A stretch of 64,000 nt of DNA from Cellvibrionaceae bacterium (GTDB lineage Bacteria; Pseudomonadota; Gammaproteobacteria; Pseudomonadales; Cellvibrionaceae): assembly GCA_028281575.1 (NCBI GenBank), contig JANQJP010000089.1:1-64000 (forward strand), given 5' to 3'. Below the pieces are notes generated by a model. That model was not told the origin of the DNA, did not search any database, and saw nothing but the letters and a program-made list of their open reading frames with translations. Below, one piece after another: positions 5,829-16,075 of the stretch; position 1 is the first letter of the stretch, and each line of letters opens with the position of its first letter. The translations under genes were made by a program, and so were the position numbers.

Positions 5829-7937
5829 TCAACCGACGGCAATAATATCCGCGTGTGCCTGCCGCGACTTTTTCCCTAGCCGCTTGAGCCCATGGACAGC
5901 CAGACCCATGACCACTGCTGAACCTGCGAGCCAAGAGGCGGCAAATACCGGGTTTGTTGCCAGGTTACCCAGTTGGTAGAGACAGCTTGCTGCCCAATAG
6001 GCTAAAAAGCTCGACCAGCCGATGACCAGACTGGCCCAAAGTGGGCCGGACTCTCTATTCATCGCGCCCATAACCGCCACGCATGGGGTATAGAGCAGTA
6101 TAAAAACCAGGTAGCAAAACGCGGCGAATGCACTGCCAAAAAGATTTTGCATCGCTGTAATGCCGGTGCTGGACACCCCCTGGTCCCCGGCAGAATCTTC
6201 AATAGCGCTCAGACCTAGGGGATCGCCAAAGCTGTTGCCGAGATCGGCTATATTGTCCGCAATTGAGAGAAAGGACGCTCCGACGCTGGAAATAAGATTG
6301 AATTCAGCGTCGTCCTCGCTGCTCTCCCCAGCGACGTCCTGGTATAAGGCATCGAGCGTTCCGACCACGGCCTCTTTGGCAAATATGCCGGTGAAAACCC
6401 CCACTGTTGCCGGCCAGTTTTCCTCCTGGACGCCGATTGGTGCCAGCGCGGGGGTCAGAGTCTTACCGAGGTAGCTCAACAGTGACTCCTTACTATCCTG
6501 ATTGCCAAAGCTGCCGTCGAGGCCAATGGAATTGACCACCGTCAGCACCGCGACCACTTTGACAATCGTGCTGCCGGCGCGTTTGACAAAACCCCGTAGT
6601 CGATGCCAGGTGGTGAAAAGGATATTGGGGAAGGTGGGTATATGATAAGCCGGCATTTCCTGAAACGACGGTGACGCTTTTCCCGAAAACAAGGTCTTGC
6701 GGAACAGCCAGCCGGTAAAAACCGCCATCGCAATGCCGAACAGGTAGAGCGTAAAAACAATGATAGAACCGCTGTAGGGGAAAAAGGCCACAGCGAAAAG
6801 TGCGTATACTGTCAGGCGGGCACCGCACGACATAAACGGGGACATGGCGATGGTGAGCAGGCGATCCTGCTCGCGCGTCAGCGAACGCGAGGCCATCACC
6901 GAAGGCACGTTGCAGCCAAAGCCGATAATCAGGGGAACAAAGGAATTGCCCGGCAAGCCAATCTTTGCCATTACGCGGTCCACCACAAAGGCCGCGCGCG
7001 CCATGTAACCGGAATCTTCGAGAATACTGAGGCAGAGGTAAAGAAAGCCAATCACCGGCACAAAGGTGCCGACCAACTGAATACCGCCGCCAATGCCGTC
7101 GGCGAGAATAGTCCGCAGCCAGTCAGGCGTGCCGAGGCTGCTCAGCAGGTTACCAAAACCGTCAACCAGGAGGGCACCGAGAAAGATATCGAAGAAGTCT
7201 ATGAATACCGCACCGAGGTTGATGGCGATTAAAAACATCACGTACATCATCAACAGAAAAATCGGTATGCCCAGCCAGCGGTTCAACACCACCGCATCCA
7301 CCTTTTCCGTGAATGAGCGATGACTGGGGGCCATAACCACCACGCCTTCTGTTAGCTGTTGAATCCAGTGGAAACGATGGACAATGGCTTCTTCTTCGCA
7401 CAGCAAGTCTTCTTTGGGCTTAGGCGCCAGCTCGGGTGACTCCGCGATATTTCTAATGGCGGATTTCAGCGGATCAATGCCCCCGCTTTTGCTGGCCACC
7501 ACTGGAATTACCGGTACCCCAAGGCGACGCTCTAAACTTTCTACGTCGATAGAAATGCCCTGCTTGTCAGCAACATCCAGCATGTTTAACGCAATTACCA
7601 GCGGTTGTCCGGTTTCGAGCAACTCGTGTGTTAGCAGCAGGTGACGATTCAGGTTGGAAGCATCGACAACATTGATGATCAGTTCGGGTTGGCTTTGGGT
7701 GATAAATTGGCGAGCAATTTTTTCGTCGAGGCCCTGTTCCTCGTCAGAGAGAGAATACACTCCGGGTAGATCAACAATCTCTATATTCTGGGCGCCGAGC
7801 CGCAGGCGACCGGTCTTTTTTTCTACCGTTACGCCCGCCCAGTTACCGACCTTTTGGTGAGAACCCGTAAGGCTGTTAAAAACTGTGGTTTTACCGCAAT
7901 TGGGGTTGCCGGCAAGGGCAATGCTAAGGTCGCTCAC
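5829..7937 (-). CDS. feoB: Ferrous iron transporter FeoB
   Basis: 702-residue inner-membrane Fe(II) transporter. The N-terminal G domain is intact: GNPNCGKT at 10-17, DLPG at 56-59, NMLD at 118-121. It is followed by the long multispanning permease with the family's Cys-containing motifs FGCNVPSVMASR and SCGARLTVY, and a C-terminal membrane bundle. The length is slightly short of the ~770 residues of E. coli FeoB. The feoA stop overlaps its ATG by 4 bases, so the pair is translationally coupled. No feoC is visible downstream. Confidence 0.97.
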   Translation of the reverse strand: MSDLSIALAGNPNCGKTTVFNSLTGSHQKVGNWAGVTVEKKTGRLRLGAQNIEIVDLPGVYSLSDEEQGLDEKIARQFITQSQPELIINVVDASNLNRHLLLTHELLETGQPLVIALNMLDVADKQGISIDVESLERRLGVPVIPVVASKSGGIDPLKSAIRNIAESPELAPKPKEDLLCEEEAIVHRFHWIQQLTEGVVVMAPSHRSFTEKVDAVVLNRWLGIPIFLLMMYVMFLIAINLGAVFIDFFDIFLGALLVDGFGNLLSSLGTPDWLRTILADGIGGGIQLVGTFVPVIGFLYLCLSILEDSGYMARAAFVVDRVMAKIGLPGNSFVPLIIGFGCNVPSVMASRSLTREQDRLLTIAMSPFMSCGARLTVYALFAVAFFPYSGSIIVFTLYLFGIAMAVFTGWLFRKTLFSGKASPSFQEMPAYHIPTFPNILFTTWHRLRGFVKRAGSTIVKVVAVLTVVNSIGLDGSFGNQDSKESLLSYLGKTLTPALAPIGVQEENWPATVGVFTGIFAKEAVVGTLDALYQDVAGESSEDDAEFNLISSVGASFLSIADNIADLGNSFGDPLGLSAIEDSAGDQGVSSTGITAMQNLFGSAFAAFCYLVFILLYTPCVAVMGAMNRESGPLWASLVIGWSSFLAYWAASCLYQLGNLATNPVFAASWLAGSAVVMGLAVHGLKRLGKKSRQAHADIIAVG

Positions 7938-8158
7938 ACACCCTCAACTTGGATTTGATGTGCGTCCTGCCTGCGAATGCTGAGTAAGGTGCCGCCAACA
8001 CGCACTTGCATCGGGTCGCCCATGGGTGCGGTGCGTAATACCGTGGCCTCGGCACCGGGGATAACGCCCATACGGTGAAGTCTGCTCAAGGCCTCGCCTT
8101 GCTTGGTGAAGCCGGTAATTCGGCTTTGTCGGTTTTGTTTGAGTTCTGCGAGCGTCAT
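7934..8158 (-). CDS. feoA: Ferrous iron transport protein FeoA
   Basis: 74 residues, typical length for this small cytoplasmic SH3-like protein that supports FeoB. Key family features are GEALSRLHRMGVIPGAE near residue 21, PMGDPMQVRVGGTLLSIRR near 45, and the end at QVEGV. First gene of the feoAB operon. The 170 bases upstream hold no clear Fur or FNR box that I can defend. Confidence 0.95.
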   Translation of the reverse strand: MTLAELKQNRQSRITGFTKQGEALSRLHRMGVIPGAEATVLRTAPMGDPMQVRVGGTLLSIRRQDAHQIQVEGV

Positions 8159-8332
8159 ATCGCTATGTCTGCTGAGTCAAGAAGGTAAATAGTCATTAAG
8201 CTTGTGCTGGTATCCCGCTATCGCGGTTAACAATATACATTACGGCATGACTGCACTTTATGCTTTGGATCAAATTTTTTGGACGCACTTGAACACAGGA
8301 TTAATGTACCCCCAGGTTCACATTTTTGGCTA

Positions 8333-8752
8333 TCAACTATCGGGCAAAAGACCCAGCAAGGGTTTGGTTTTGCGGCGATGATAGCCAAGCGCAGCCGCAA
8401 TACACTGTTTCAGTTCTACGACGGGCAAAGGCTGCCCGATAAGAAAAAATATTTCCCGGTTGCCTTGGTAATTAAAGGTATCGGGGTAGATTTCACGGAA
8501 GGTTTCAACAAGGCTGGAATTGCAATTAAAAAATATGGAGTAGCGATCTGGCGCTTTGGGTTTCCAGTCTATTCGCAGTGTGCTGCCAGTAGCGCAAACA
8601 TAACTGGGCTCGCCCCACTTTAAGGTTTCTTCCAGATCATTAATGCCCTCGCGTTTAGCAACATCAAAAATAAGCTTACGCAAAACCGAGAGCTGTTTGC
8701 GCGCTTGTGGAGGATAGCTTTTGAATTTTTCACTGATAGCATTGTTACTCAT
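8333..8752 (-). CDS. DUF1801 domain protein
   Basis: 139-residue soluble protein. It has the DUF1801 (YdhG-like) pattern: PPQARKQLSVLRKLIFDVA, ETLKWGEPSYV, DRYSIFFNCNSSLVETFREI and the C-terminal cluster GYHRRK. No enzymatic function is established for the family. It starts 6 bases after the stop of the upstream NIT-like gene, so the two are likely one operon. Confidence 0.85.
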   Translation of the reverse strand: MSNNAISEKFKSYPPQARKQLSVLRKLIFDVAKREGINDLEETLKWGEPSYVCATGSTLRIDWKPKAPDRYSIFFNCNSSLVETFREIYPDTFNYQGNREIFFLIGQPLPVVELKQCIAAALGYHRRKTKPLLGLLPDS

Positions 8753-8758
8753 TTGCGC

Positions 8759-9718
8759 TCATCCCAGGCGCATCCACGCCTCCAAATCCCGCCGGTGCCA
8801 ATCGCGCACCACGTCCAAACCCTGACCAACGATTTCCCAATAGACTTCGGTAATATCCGTCGCCATATTAAATAAGCGATGGGCCTCTTCACGCCCGCCC
8901 TTACCCATAAATACGGCGGTATCCACGGTGTTTAAAAATTGCAGCAAGTGTAATTCATTTTGTTTCACAAGCGTCAATTTTGGCATGATGCCGCTCAATT
9001 CCTGATCCAGCTTTTCCGCACGAACGCGTATCTTTTCACTGTGATTGCGCAAGGTACTTACCCAAAAGCGGATTTTGCGTTCGTCCAGGCCGTCGAGCGA
9101 ATCCACCGCCGCACCGTATACGGAGGTACCGCGTATACGCGCGACCTGCTCAATCGTTTCAGGTAACTCCTTACCCACAAAACTTAAAATTTCAATTTGT
9201 TGAAACATGCGTGCTTGCGAAAAGGCGCCATCACTCAGGCCGGTCAGGTTGTCTTTCGCTATTGGCACTATCAGCGGCACTTCGAGCTTTTTAGCAAGGC
9301 TGGCGATCATCGCGAGTAGCTGTTCGATAAAATGTGAGTGCAGTTCAAAATTATCGTTAAGATTATCGCCCTCCCAGTTACTGCGGATCGTCGCCCAAGC
9401 GAGGCTCAAATTCTCTTTATCCCTATCGGAGAGCAGTTGATTCGCCCGGGCAAAGGCTTCCAGGGTTGCCAGGCGGCGCTCGAGTTGGTGCTGCAAATCG
9501 TCAAACTCTTCTTTAAATTCCGTATTTCCGGCGAGCATGCCCATACTAATACCGCGATGGCGCTGTACGGCTTTCATCAATTGATTGAGCTGACCAACCA
9601 GAATAAGGGAATCTTCTCTCGCCAGAAAAAGCTGAGAAAATTTGTCAAAATCTGAAACGAGAGGCGCTTGTTCTCTCTCGACTGATTGATTCATGGTACT
9701 TAATTTAGCTATGGACAT
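8759..9718 (-). CDS. NIT-domain-like protein, unknown function
   Basis: 319 residues, almost all helical, no signal peptide or membrane segment. The N-terminal half has LMKAVQRHRGISMGMLAGN (about 46-64), the kind of R-G-x-S-x-G motif seen in nitrate/nitrite-sensing (NIT) and related sensory helical bundles. No output domain is attached, which is unusual for a NIT protein. The start may instead be the ATG 8 codons in (9694); neither has a strong ribosome site. Confidence 0.6.
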   Translation of the reverse strand: MSIAKLSTMNQSVEREQAPLVSDFDKFSQLFLAREDSLILVGQLNQLMKAVQRHRGISMGMLAGNTEFKEEFDDLQHQLERRLATLEAFARANQLLSDRDKENLSLAWATIRSNWEGDNLNDNFELHSHFIEQLLAMIASLAKKLEVPLIVPIAKDNLTGLSDGAFSQARMFQQIEILSFVGKELPETIEQVARIRGTSVYGAAVDSLDGLDERKIRFWVSTLRNHSEKIRVRAEKLDQELSGIMPKLTLVKQNELHLLQFLNTVDTAVFMGKGGREEAHRLFNMATDITEVYWEIVGQGLDVVRDWHRRDLEAWMRLG

Positions 9719-9731
9719 TGTTAGATTTGGC

Positions 9732-9782
9732 TATGAGCGTTATTTGATTATCGATATTTTTGATTCAGTTATGAGCGTTATT
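9732..9782. repeat. 13-bp direct repeat upstream of the NIT-like gene
   Basis: TATGAGCGTTATT occurs at 9732-9744 and again at 9770-9782, 38 bases apart (start to start). The spacing is close to four helical turns and the copies lie just upstream of the minus-strand NIT-like gene, so they could be activator sites. Confidence 0.45.
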
Positions 9783-9957
9783 CATCTACATCACACGTAT
9801 TTTGTATTCACTCAATAACATTCCGCAAAAAGCGCGCCATACACCAAACTGCGCAGAAAAACACCAGCTGCATGCAATAGCGGTCGGTAATTAGCCAAAC
9901 AACGCACCAGAAGGGCGCACAAGGGGACAAAATTTAGCAAAATTGGGTGAGCTGGTG

Positions 9958-9984
9958 TTATCAAAAGCGCGCTGACTCTATAAT
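9958..9984 (+). promoter_or_regulatory. Likely leuS promoter
   Basis: A perfect TATAAT at 9979-9984 lies 42 bases before the leuS ATG. The -35 is weak: TTATCA at 15-bp spacing or TGTTAT at 17-bp spacing. The short leader holds no T-box or leader peptide that I can see. Confidence 0.5.
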
Positions 9985-10026
9985 GCGAGGTTTGGCCGCT
10001 ACCCGGAAACCTAACTTCTCATTTGT

Positions 10027-12621
10027 ATGAAATCACAATATCAGCCATCGAGCATTGAACCAGACGTTCAATCGTTTTGGGAGCGCACGCGCGCGTTTGA
10101 AGTCACAGAAGATAGTACGAAAGAAAAATTTTACTGCCTGGCCATGTTCCCCTATCCCAGCGGACGTTTGCACATGGGCCACGTGCGCAACTACACCATC
10201 ACCGACGTGATCACCCGCTTCCAGCGCATGCAGGGAAAAAACGTGCTGCACCCAATGGGTTGGGACGCCTTTGGCCTACCTGCAGAAAATGCGGCGATTA
10301 AAAACAATACCGCGCCGGCAAAATGGACGTACGCCAATACCGACTATATGCGCAAACAACTCAAGGAATTGGGTTTTGGCTTCGACTGGTCGCGCGAGCT
10401 GACCACGTGTCAACCGGATTATTATCGCTGGGAACAATGGTTTTTCACTCGCCTTTACGAAAAAGGATTGGCCTATAAAAAAGTGTCGTCGGTAAACTGG
10501 TGTCCCCACGACCAAACGGTGCTGGCCAATGAGCAGGTTATTGAGGGCTGCTGCTGGCGCTGTGATACGCCAGTGGAACGCAAAGAGATTCCCCAGTGGT
10601 TTATCAAGATTACCGATTATGCTGAAGAACTGCTTACCGACCTCGATAAGCTGCCGAACTGGCCCGAGCAGGTCAAAACCATGCAGCGCAATTGGATCGG
10701 CAAAAGTCGCGGTATAGAAATGCGCTTTGAGCTCTGCACCCCCATTGCAGACGTTAGTGGCTTCGACGTCTACACAACGCGCCCAGACACGCTTATGGGC
10801 GTAACCTACGTATCAATTGCAGCGGAACATCCGCTCGCAGCCGAGCTGGCGAAGAGTGACAAAAAACTGGCAACATTTATTGCCGACTGTAAGGTCCAGA
10901 GCGTCGCCGAAGCCGATATGGCAAATATGGAAAAGAAAGGTGTCTCGGCGGGTATCAAGGCACTGCATCCTATTACCCGCGAAGAAGTTGAGGTGTGGGT
11001 CGCCAACTACGTGCTTATGGACTACGGTTCAGGCGCGGTTATGGCCGTGCCAGCACACGATCAGCGCGACTGGGAATTTGCGCACGCCTATGAGCTGCCA
11101 ATCAAACAGGTGGTCGCGCCGGCAAATGGCGAAGCCATTGATCTGAGTAAAGAGGCCTTTGTTGAAAAAGGCGTATTGGTCAATTCCGGCGAATATGACG
11201 GCCTCGATTTCGACGCAGCATTTGAAGCGATATCAGAGACGCTGAAAGCAGCGGACTTGGGGCGAGTTACCACTAACTACCGCCTGCGCGACTGGGGTGT
11301 GAGCCGGCAACGCTATTGGGGTGCGCCAATTCCCATTTTTAATTTGCCAGATGGCGGGGAGATTCCTATCCCGGCAGACAGGCTTCCCGTGCTTCTTCCG
11401 GAAGAAGTCACTATGGACGGCGTGCACTCCCCCATTAAAAAGGACCCCGAATGGCGCCAGAGCGAATTCGACGGCCAGGCGGTTGAGCACGAAACAGATA
11501 CTTTCGATACCTTTATGGAATCGTCCTGGTACTACGCGCGCTTCACCTGTGCCAACGCCGAGACGATGATAGACCCGGACAAAGCCAATTACTGGCTGCC
11601 TGTCGATCAATATGTCGGTGGCATCGAGCATGCGATTCTTCATCTGCTCTACTCACGTTTTTTTCATAAGCTGATGCGCGACGAAGGCCTGGTGGCTTGC
11701 GACGAGCCTTACGAACGCCTGCTCTGCCAGGGCATGGTCCTGGCCGACGCCTTTTACAAAGTCACCGAGAACGGCGGCAAAGACTGGGTCCCTCTAGCGG
11801 ACGTTGAGATAAAACGCAACGAAAAAGGCGTATTTGAATCTGCGCACCTGCGCAGCACCGGTGAAGCTGTCGAATATGCCGGCGTTACCAAAATGTCTAA
11901 ATCGAAACTCAACACGGTGGACCCCGAAGACCTGGTCAGAGACTATGGCGCCGATACTGTGCGCTTATTTTCCATGTTTGCGTCTCCACCCGATCAATCG
12001 CTCGAATGGACGGACTCTGGTGTTGAAGGCGCCTATCGCTTTCTTAAAAAGCTGTGGAAAGCCGTCGCCGGGCACATCGAGGCGGGAGAGCCCGGTGCGC
12101 TGGATAAAGATGCACTGGATGACATCCAACGCGACCTGCGCCGCAAAACCCACGAGACAATTAAAAAGGTCAGCGATGACTATGGCCGCAGACAAACATT
12201 CAATACCGCAATCGCAGCGGTAATGGAATTGCTGAACGAAGTCACCCGTCACGCTGATCGCAGCCGCGCGCTTGGGCTGGCGGTTGAACGCGAGGCGCTC
12301 GAAGCAGCTATCCTATTGCTCGCCCCAATCGTACCGCATATTTCTCACACGCTATGGAAGGCGCTGGGGCACACAGAGCCGGTCATCGATGTTCGCTGGC
12401 CCGTTGTCGACGAAAGCGCGTTAGTGCGCACAAGTATTACAATCGTTGGGCAGGTCAACGGCAAAGTGCGCGCAAAAATTGACGTGCCGGCCAAAGCAGA
12501 TAAAGAAACCTTAGAGCGTATCGCGCTCAGCCACGAGAATGTGCAAAAATTTATCGAAGGAAAAATGATTCGCAAAGTTATCGTTGTGCCTGGAAAGCTG
12601 GTGAATGTTGTCGCAAATTAA
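10027..12621 (+). CDS. leuS: Leucyl-tRNA synthetase
   Basis: 864-residue class I aminoacyl-tRNA synthetase that charges tRNA-Leu. The HIGH motif appears as [10 protein letters not shown] (43-52), and the KMSKS loop is intact near 622. The CP1 editing domain carries [13 protein letters not shown]. The zinc-binding region has [14 protein letters not shown] and GCCWRC. The C-terminal anticodon and VxxK-type domain ends in VNVVAN. The length matches the bacterial family (~860). First gene of leuS-lptE-holA. Confidence 0.98.
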   Translation: MKSQYQPSSIEPDVQSFWERTRAFEVTEDSTKEKFYCLAMFPYPSGRLHMGHVRNYTITDVITRFQRMQGKNVLHPMGWDAFGLPAENAAIKNNTAPAKWTYANTDYMRKQLKELGFGFDWSRELTTCQPDYYRWEQWFFTRLYEKGLAYKKVSSVNWCPHDQTVLANEQVIEGCCWRCDTPVERKEIPQWFIKITDYAEELLTDLDKLPNWPEQVKTMQRNWIGKSRGIEMRFELCTPIADVSGFDVYTTRPDTLMGVTYVSIAAEHPLAAELAKSDKKLATFIADCKVQSVAEADMANMEKKGVSAGIKALHPITREEVEVWVANYVLMDYGSGAVMAVPAHDQRDWEFAHAYELPIKQVVAPANGEAIDLSKEAFVEKGVLVNSGEYDGLDFDAAFEAISETLKAADLGRVTTNYRLRDWGVSRQRYWGAPIPIFNLPDGGEIPIPADRLPVLLPEEVTMDGVHSPIKKDPEWRQSEFDGQAVEHETDTFDTFMESSWYYARFTCANAETMIDPDKANYWLPVDQYVGGIEHAILHLLYSRFFHKLMRDEGLVACDEPYERLLCQGMVLADAFYKVTENGGKDWVPLADVEIKRNEKGVFESAHLRSTGEAVEYAGVTKMSKSKLNTVDPEDLVRDYGADTVRLFSMFASPPDQSLEWTDSGVEGAYRFLKKLWKAVAGHIEAGEPGALDKDALDDIQRDLRRKTHETIKKVSDDYGRRQTFNTAIAAVMELLNEVTRHADRSRALGLAVEREALEAAILLLAPIVPHISHTLWKALGHTEPVIDVRWPVVDESALVRTSITIVGQVNGKVRAKIDVPAKADKETLERIALSHENVQKFIEGKMIRKVIVVPGKLVNVVAN

Positions 12622-13126
12622 TCGAAAGCTTCCTGTCATGCATCGTATATTTACATTTTTAACTTTGGCCTTTGTTATTTCTGCCTGCGGCTGGCAATTG
12701 CGCGGCTATGAACCGGAAAAAAGCGGACTGACATTCACGCGCTTTAGCGAGTTACGCGTGCTCTCGGATGATCGCTACAACGCTTTTTATTCGGCACTTA
12801 AAACAGCGTTAACCCGAAACAATATTCGTGAAAATGCGCAAAGCGATATAGTGTTACAACTATCTCCTGAAGTATTCGATCGCAAACCCCTGGCTTACGG
12901 AAGCACAGGCGTTCCCGCCCAATATGAGCTTACCTTAAGCGTGGAATTTCAAATCAGCCGCGCCGGTGAATTGCTCGTGCCTCAGCGACGTTTAATCAGT
13001 CGACGTAATTATGATTTCGATCCCGACCTTGTTATTGAAAAAGACAGGGAACAGGAAGAACTGTTGCAGGAGATGCGCAGCGAAATGGCGGATCGAATTA
13101 TTGATGCAATTGCCCAATCAATCTGA
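12605..13126 (+). CDS. lptE: LPS assembly lipoprotein LptE
   Basis: 173 residues. LptE plugs the LptD barrel in the outer membrane and helps deliver LPS to the surface. It has a lipobox at ISAC followed by GWQLRGY, the family's start of the mature protein. The ATG at 12605 overlaps leuS by 17 bases and has a GGAAAG site. ATG 12638 would give a more standard signal peptide, so the start is uncertain. It is followed by holA with a 1-base overlap, as in many gammaproteobacteria. Confidence 0.93.
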   Translation: MLSQINRKLPVMHRIFTFLTLAFVISACGWQLRGYEPEKSGLTFTRFSELRVLSDDRYNAFYSALKTALTRNNIRENAQSDIVLQLSPEVFDRKPLAYGSTGVPAQYELTLSVEFQISRAGELLVPQRRLISRRNYDFDPDLVIEKDREQEELLQEMRSEMADRIIDAIAQSI

Positions 13127-14181
13127 TGGCCAAATTAAGTGCAGAGCAACTCGCCGTTCACGTTAAAAAAAAATTAGCGCCCGTTTATCTTATAAGTGGT
13201 GACGAAACCCTGCTCGTTTCAGAAGCTGTCGATCAAGTACGTGCCGCCGCGCGCAAACAGGGTTTTGACCAACACGAAATCCACCATGCCGAAGGCAACT
13301 TTAATTGGGACAACCTGTTGATGAGCGCCAACGCGCTGTCACTTTTTTCCGAAAAAAAAATTCTCGAGCTACGCATTCGCAATGGCAAACCTGGTGATAC
13401 GGGCAGCAAGGCATTAATCGAATATTGCCAATCGCCTTCGGCGGACAACCTGTTAATTTTGGTGCTCCCGAAAATAGAAAAGCGCGTCGAAAATAGTAAA
13501 TGGCATAAAGCAGTGAGCCAAGTCGGCGACACGGTGACTATATGGCCGGTGAATATCAACCAGCTGCCACGTTGGATTGAGCAACGCATGAAATCTGCCG
13601 GTTTGCGCACGGAGCCTGAAGCAATTTCGATTCTCTGTGCAAAAGTCGAGGGCAACCTGCTCGCCGCCGTACAAGAAATCGAAAAATTACGCCTATTGTG
13701 TGACAGCGATTTTGTGGATCTCACTACAATGACATCCGTAGTCATGGATTCCGCTCGCTACAATGTCTTCGATTTAATTGACAAGGCGATGAACGGAGAT
13801 GCGCGTGCAGCTGTGGCCTGTCTATCGGGACTGCGCGCTGAAGGCAACAGTGCCGCCGTAATTTTGTGGGCACTGGCCAATCAGGCGCGCACCCTCGCCC
13901 AAATAAAAGAAATGATAGATGCGGGCAGATCTTTCGATACCGCGGCTGGCCAAGCGAAAGTGTGGAAAAATAAATTCGCGCTGGTGCGCAGGGCAGTGCA
14001 GCGCTTAACACTTGGTCAACTGCAATGGCAGCTACGCAAATGCGCCCTGACGGACAGAATTATTAAAGGCGCGGCTACAGGTGATGAATGGAATGAATTA
14101 CTGGATATTACCCTGTGCCTGGCAGGTGTTGATTCACTGAGCAAGCGTTCGCAAAAAATAGCCGTCTTTGGGCATTATTAA
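13126..14181 (+). CDS. holA: DNA polymerase III subunit delta
   Basis: 351 residues, the clamp-loader wrench subunit that opens the beta sliding clamp. N-terminal LISGDETLLVSEAVDQVR (about 20-37) and SLFSEKKILELRI match the family, as does the C-terminal LRKCALTDRIIKG helix that packs in the clamp-loader collar. Start overlaps the lptE stop (TGATGG). In many relatives nadD follows; here a convergent GGDEF-EAL gene does. Confidence 0.95.
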   Translation: MAKLSAEQLAVHVKKKLAPVYLISGDETLLVSEAVDQVRAAARKQGFDQHEIHHAEGNFNWDNLLMSANALSLFSEKKILELRIRNGKPGDTGSKALIEYCQSPSADNLLILVLPKIEKRVENSKWHKAVSQVGDTVTIWPVNINQLPRWIEQRMKSAGLRTEPEAISILCAKVEGNLLAAVQEIEKLRLLCDSDFVDLTTMTSVVMDSARYNVFDLIDKAMNGDARAAVACLSGLRAEGNSAAVILWALANQARTLAQIKEMIDAGRSFDTAAGQAKVWKNKFALVRRAVQRLTLGQLQWQLRKCALTDRIIKGAATGDEWNELLDITLCLAGVDSLSKRSQKIAVFGHY

Positions 14182-14192
14182 TGTCGACAGTT

Positions 14193-16007
14193 TTATTGTT
14201 GCGATAACAACAACCTGATTCCCGAGTCTCTTTTTATCGCCCGCTTGTCATCTTCAATAAGTGCCATTAAATCTTCTTCCGGCATCGGTCGAGCGTAATA
14301 AAAACCCTGCACTTCATCACAGGAGCGATCGATCAGCCAACGCGACTGACTGGAACGTTCCACGCCCTCGGCGACAACACGCAGCGACATATTGTGGGCG
14401 AGGTCAATAATCGATTTGGCAATTGCCGCATCAGCGTCGTTGGAATCAATATCATTGATAAAACTTCGATCAATTTTTAACTTATTAATTGGAAAACGCT
14501 TAAGATAAGCCAACGAAGAATAACCGGTACCAAAATCATCGATCGCCAGAGACAAACCCGCTTCCGCCAGACAATTTAATACTTCTACGGTTTCAGCTGC
14601 GTTTTCCATCGCTGAGCTTTCAGTAATTTCCAATTCCAAATATTCGGGTGGCAAGCGCGTTTCGAATAAAGTATGCACAACTGAGCGCTCAAAATTATCT
14701 TGTCGAAACTGGCGCGGTGATAAATTTACTGCAATCCTGCCAAAATTAATGCCCTGAATTAACCAGGCTTGGAAACGCTCGCAAGCGTGATGCAGAACCC
14801 ACGCACCCAAGGGTTCAATTAAACCCGTTTCTTCAGCGAGAGGAATAAATTCTCCCGGAGAAATCATTCCTCTGTCTTTGTGTTGCCAACGTACAAGTGC
14901 CTCTACGCCTGAAATTTTTCCAGTACGCAAATTGACTTGCGGTTGATAGTGCAACGTTAAATCATCGGCCTCTATCGCCTTGCGCAAATCATTTTCAAGC
15001 AATAAGTAATTCACCGCATTGTCGGTCATTGCTTTTGCATAAAATTGTGCGCGATTGTTGCCAAGTGTTTTCGCACGCAGCATCGCCAGGTCAGCGTGTT
15101 TGAGTAATTGGTCAATACTGTCACCATCCTTTGGAAATAAACTGACACCTATACTCGCGGTACATGCAATTTCGTGGTTTTGAATTTCTAATGGCGCAGC
15201 AAGTGAATCCAATAATTTGGACGCAATATTTTCAATATCCTGGGCTTGAACAATATTTTCCAATACAACAACAAATTCATCGCCACCAAGGCGCGCAACG
15301 GTATCTGTATCGCGCAAGTTATCCGCCAGGCGTTGGGCGATGTGTTTAAGAAAAAAATCACCGGCGTCGTGTCCCAAACTATCATTAATATTTTTAAATC
15401 GATCGAGGTCGATTAACATCAACGCAATATTGCTTTTGCTGCGTTTAGCGCGCGACAAACTTTTATGCATACGGTCGTAAAATAACGAGCGATTAGCCAG
15501 GCCTGTGAGCGGGTCGTGAAAGCTCATGTAGCTCAATTGCGATTTATGCTCGTTGATCGCCTGTTCATCCGCACGCCTGCGGCTGGTGACATCAACGCCA
15601 ACCGTCAGGATAAGTTTTTTATCGCTGCCTTTTTGCTCGACGACGCGATGCATAATATCGTATACATAAACTTCACCATCTTTGTGCTGAACACTTAAAT
15701 CCCAACGATCAATGGACCGTTTAATAATGGCTTGAGGCAGGGGAAGATCAAAGCGTTCTGCTACGTAGGCGGGAAAGAGTTCGGCAACCGTATTAATACT
15801 TTTCAGAGAGGATGGCACACCGGACAAGCGTAAATGTTGGGGGCTGGCAACAATAACCTTGCCTTGTTCATCCATGACACTTACAAGCACCGGCAGCACA
15901 TCAAAAAGGTCAGCGATATATTTCGCCGGATCAACGCCTAGCGCCAAAAAGTGGCCAACGTCACGAATCAGCTTTTCTGCTTGCTTGTCACTTTTGGCTA
16001 CTGGCAT
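14193..16007 (-). CDS. PAS-GGDEF-EAL cyclic-di-GMP enzyme
   Basis: 604 residues, cytoplasmic, no membrane segments. An N-terminal PAS-like domain (about 35-150) is followed by a diguanylate cyclase domain with intact GGDEF (near 243) and an RxxD inhibitory site (RDTD) five residues before it. A phosphodiesterase domain follows with EAL near 368 and the DDFGTGYSS loop. All these motifs look active, so the protein could make or break c-di-GMP; the direction is not decidable from sequence. Convergent with holA, 11 bases apart. Confidence 0.93.
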   Translation of the reverse strand: MPVAKSDKQAEKLIRDVGHFLALGVDPAKYIADLFDVLPVLVSVMDEQGKVIVASPQHLRLSGVPSSLKSINTVAELFPAYVAERFDLPLPQAIIKRSIDRWDLSVQHKDGEVYVYDIMHRVVEQKGSDKKLILTVGVDVTSRRRADEQAINEHKSQLSYMSFHDPLTGLANRSLFYDRMHKSLSRAKRSKSNIALMLIDLDRFKNINDSLGHDAGDFFLKHIAQRLADNLRDTDTVARLGGDEFVVVLENIVQAQDIENIASKLLDSLAAPLEIQNHEIACTASIGVSLFPKDGDSIDQLLKHADLAMLRAKTLGNNRAQFYAKAMTDNAVNYLLLENDLRKAIEADDLTLHYQPQVNLRTGKISGVEALVRWQHKDRGMISPGEFIPLAEETGLIEPLGAWVLHHACERFQAWLIQGINFGRIAVNLSPRQFRQDNFERSVVHTLFETRLPPEYLELEITESSAMENAAETVEVLNCLAEAGLSLAIDDFGTGYSSLAYLKRFPINKLKIDRSFINDIDSNDADAAIAKSIIDLAHNMSLRVVAEGVERSSQSRWLIDRSCDEVQGFYYARPMPEEDLMALIEDDKRAIKRDSGIRLLLSQQ

Positions 16008-16075
16008 TTTTCCATGTGCTTATTGATCGCGTTTCTGTCTCGATAAATATAGTACACACTTACAAACCTTGTTCG

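Noticed and set aside
8159-8332. Fur or FNR box upstream of feoA
   Set aside because: A TTGATC half-site is present, but the second half does not fit; no Fur-like palindrome seen.
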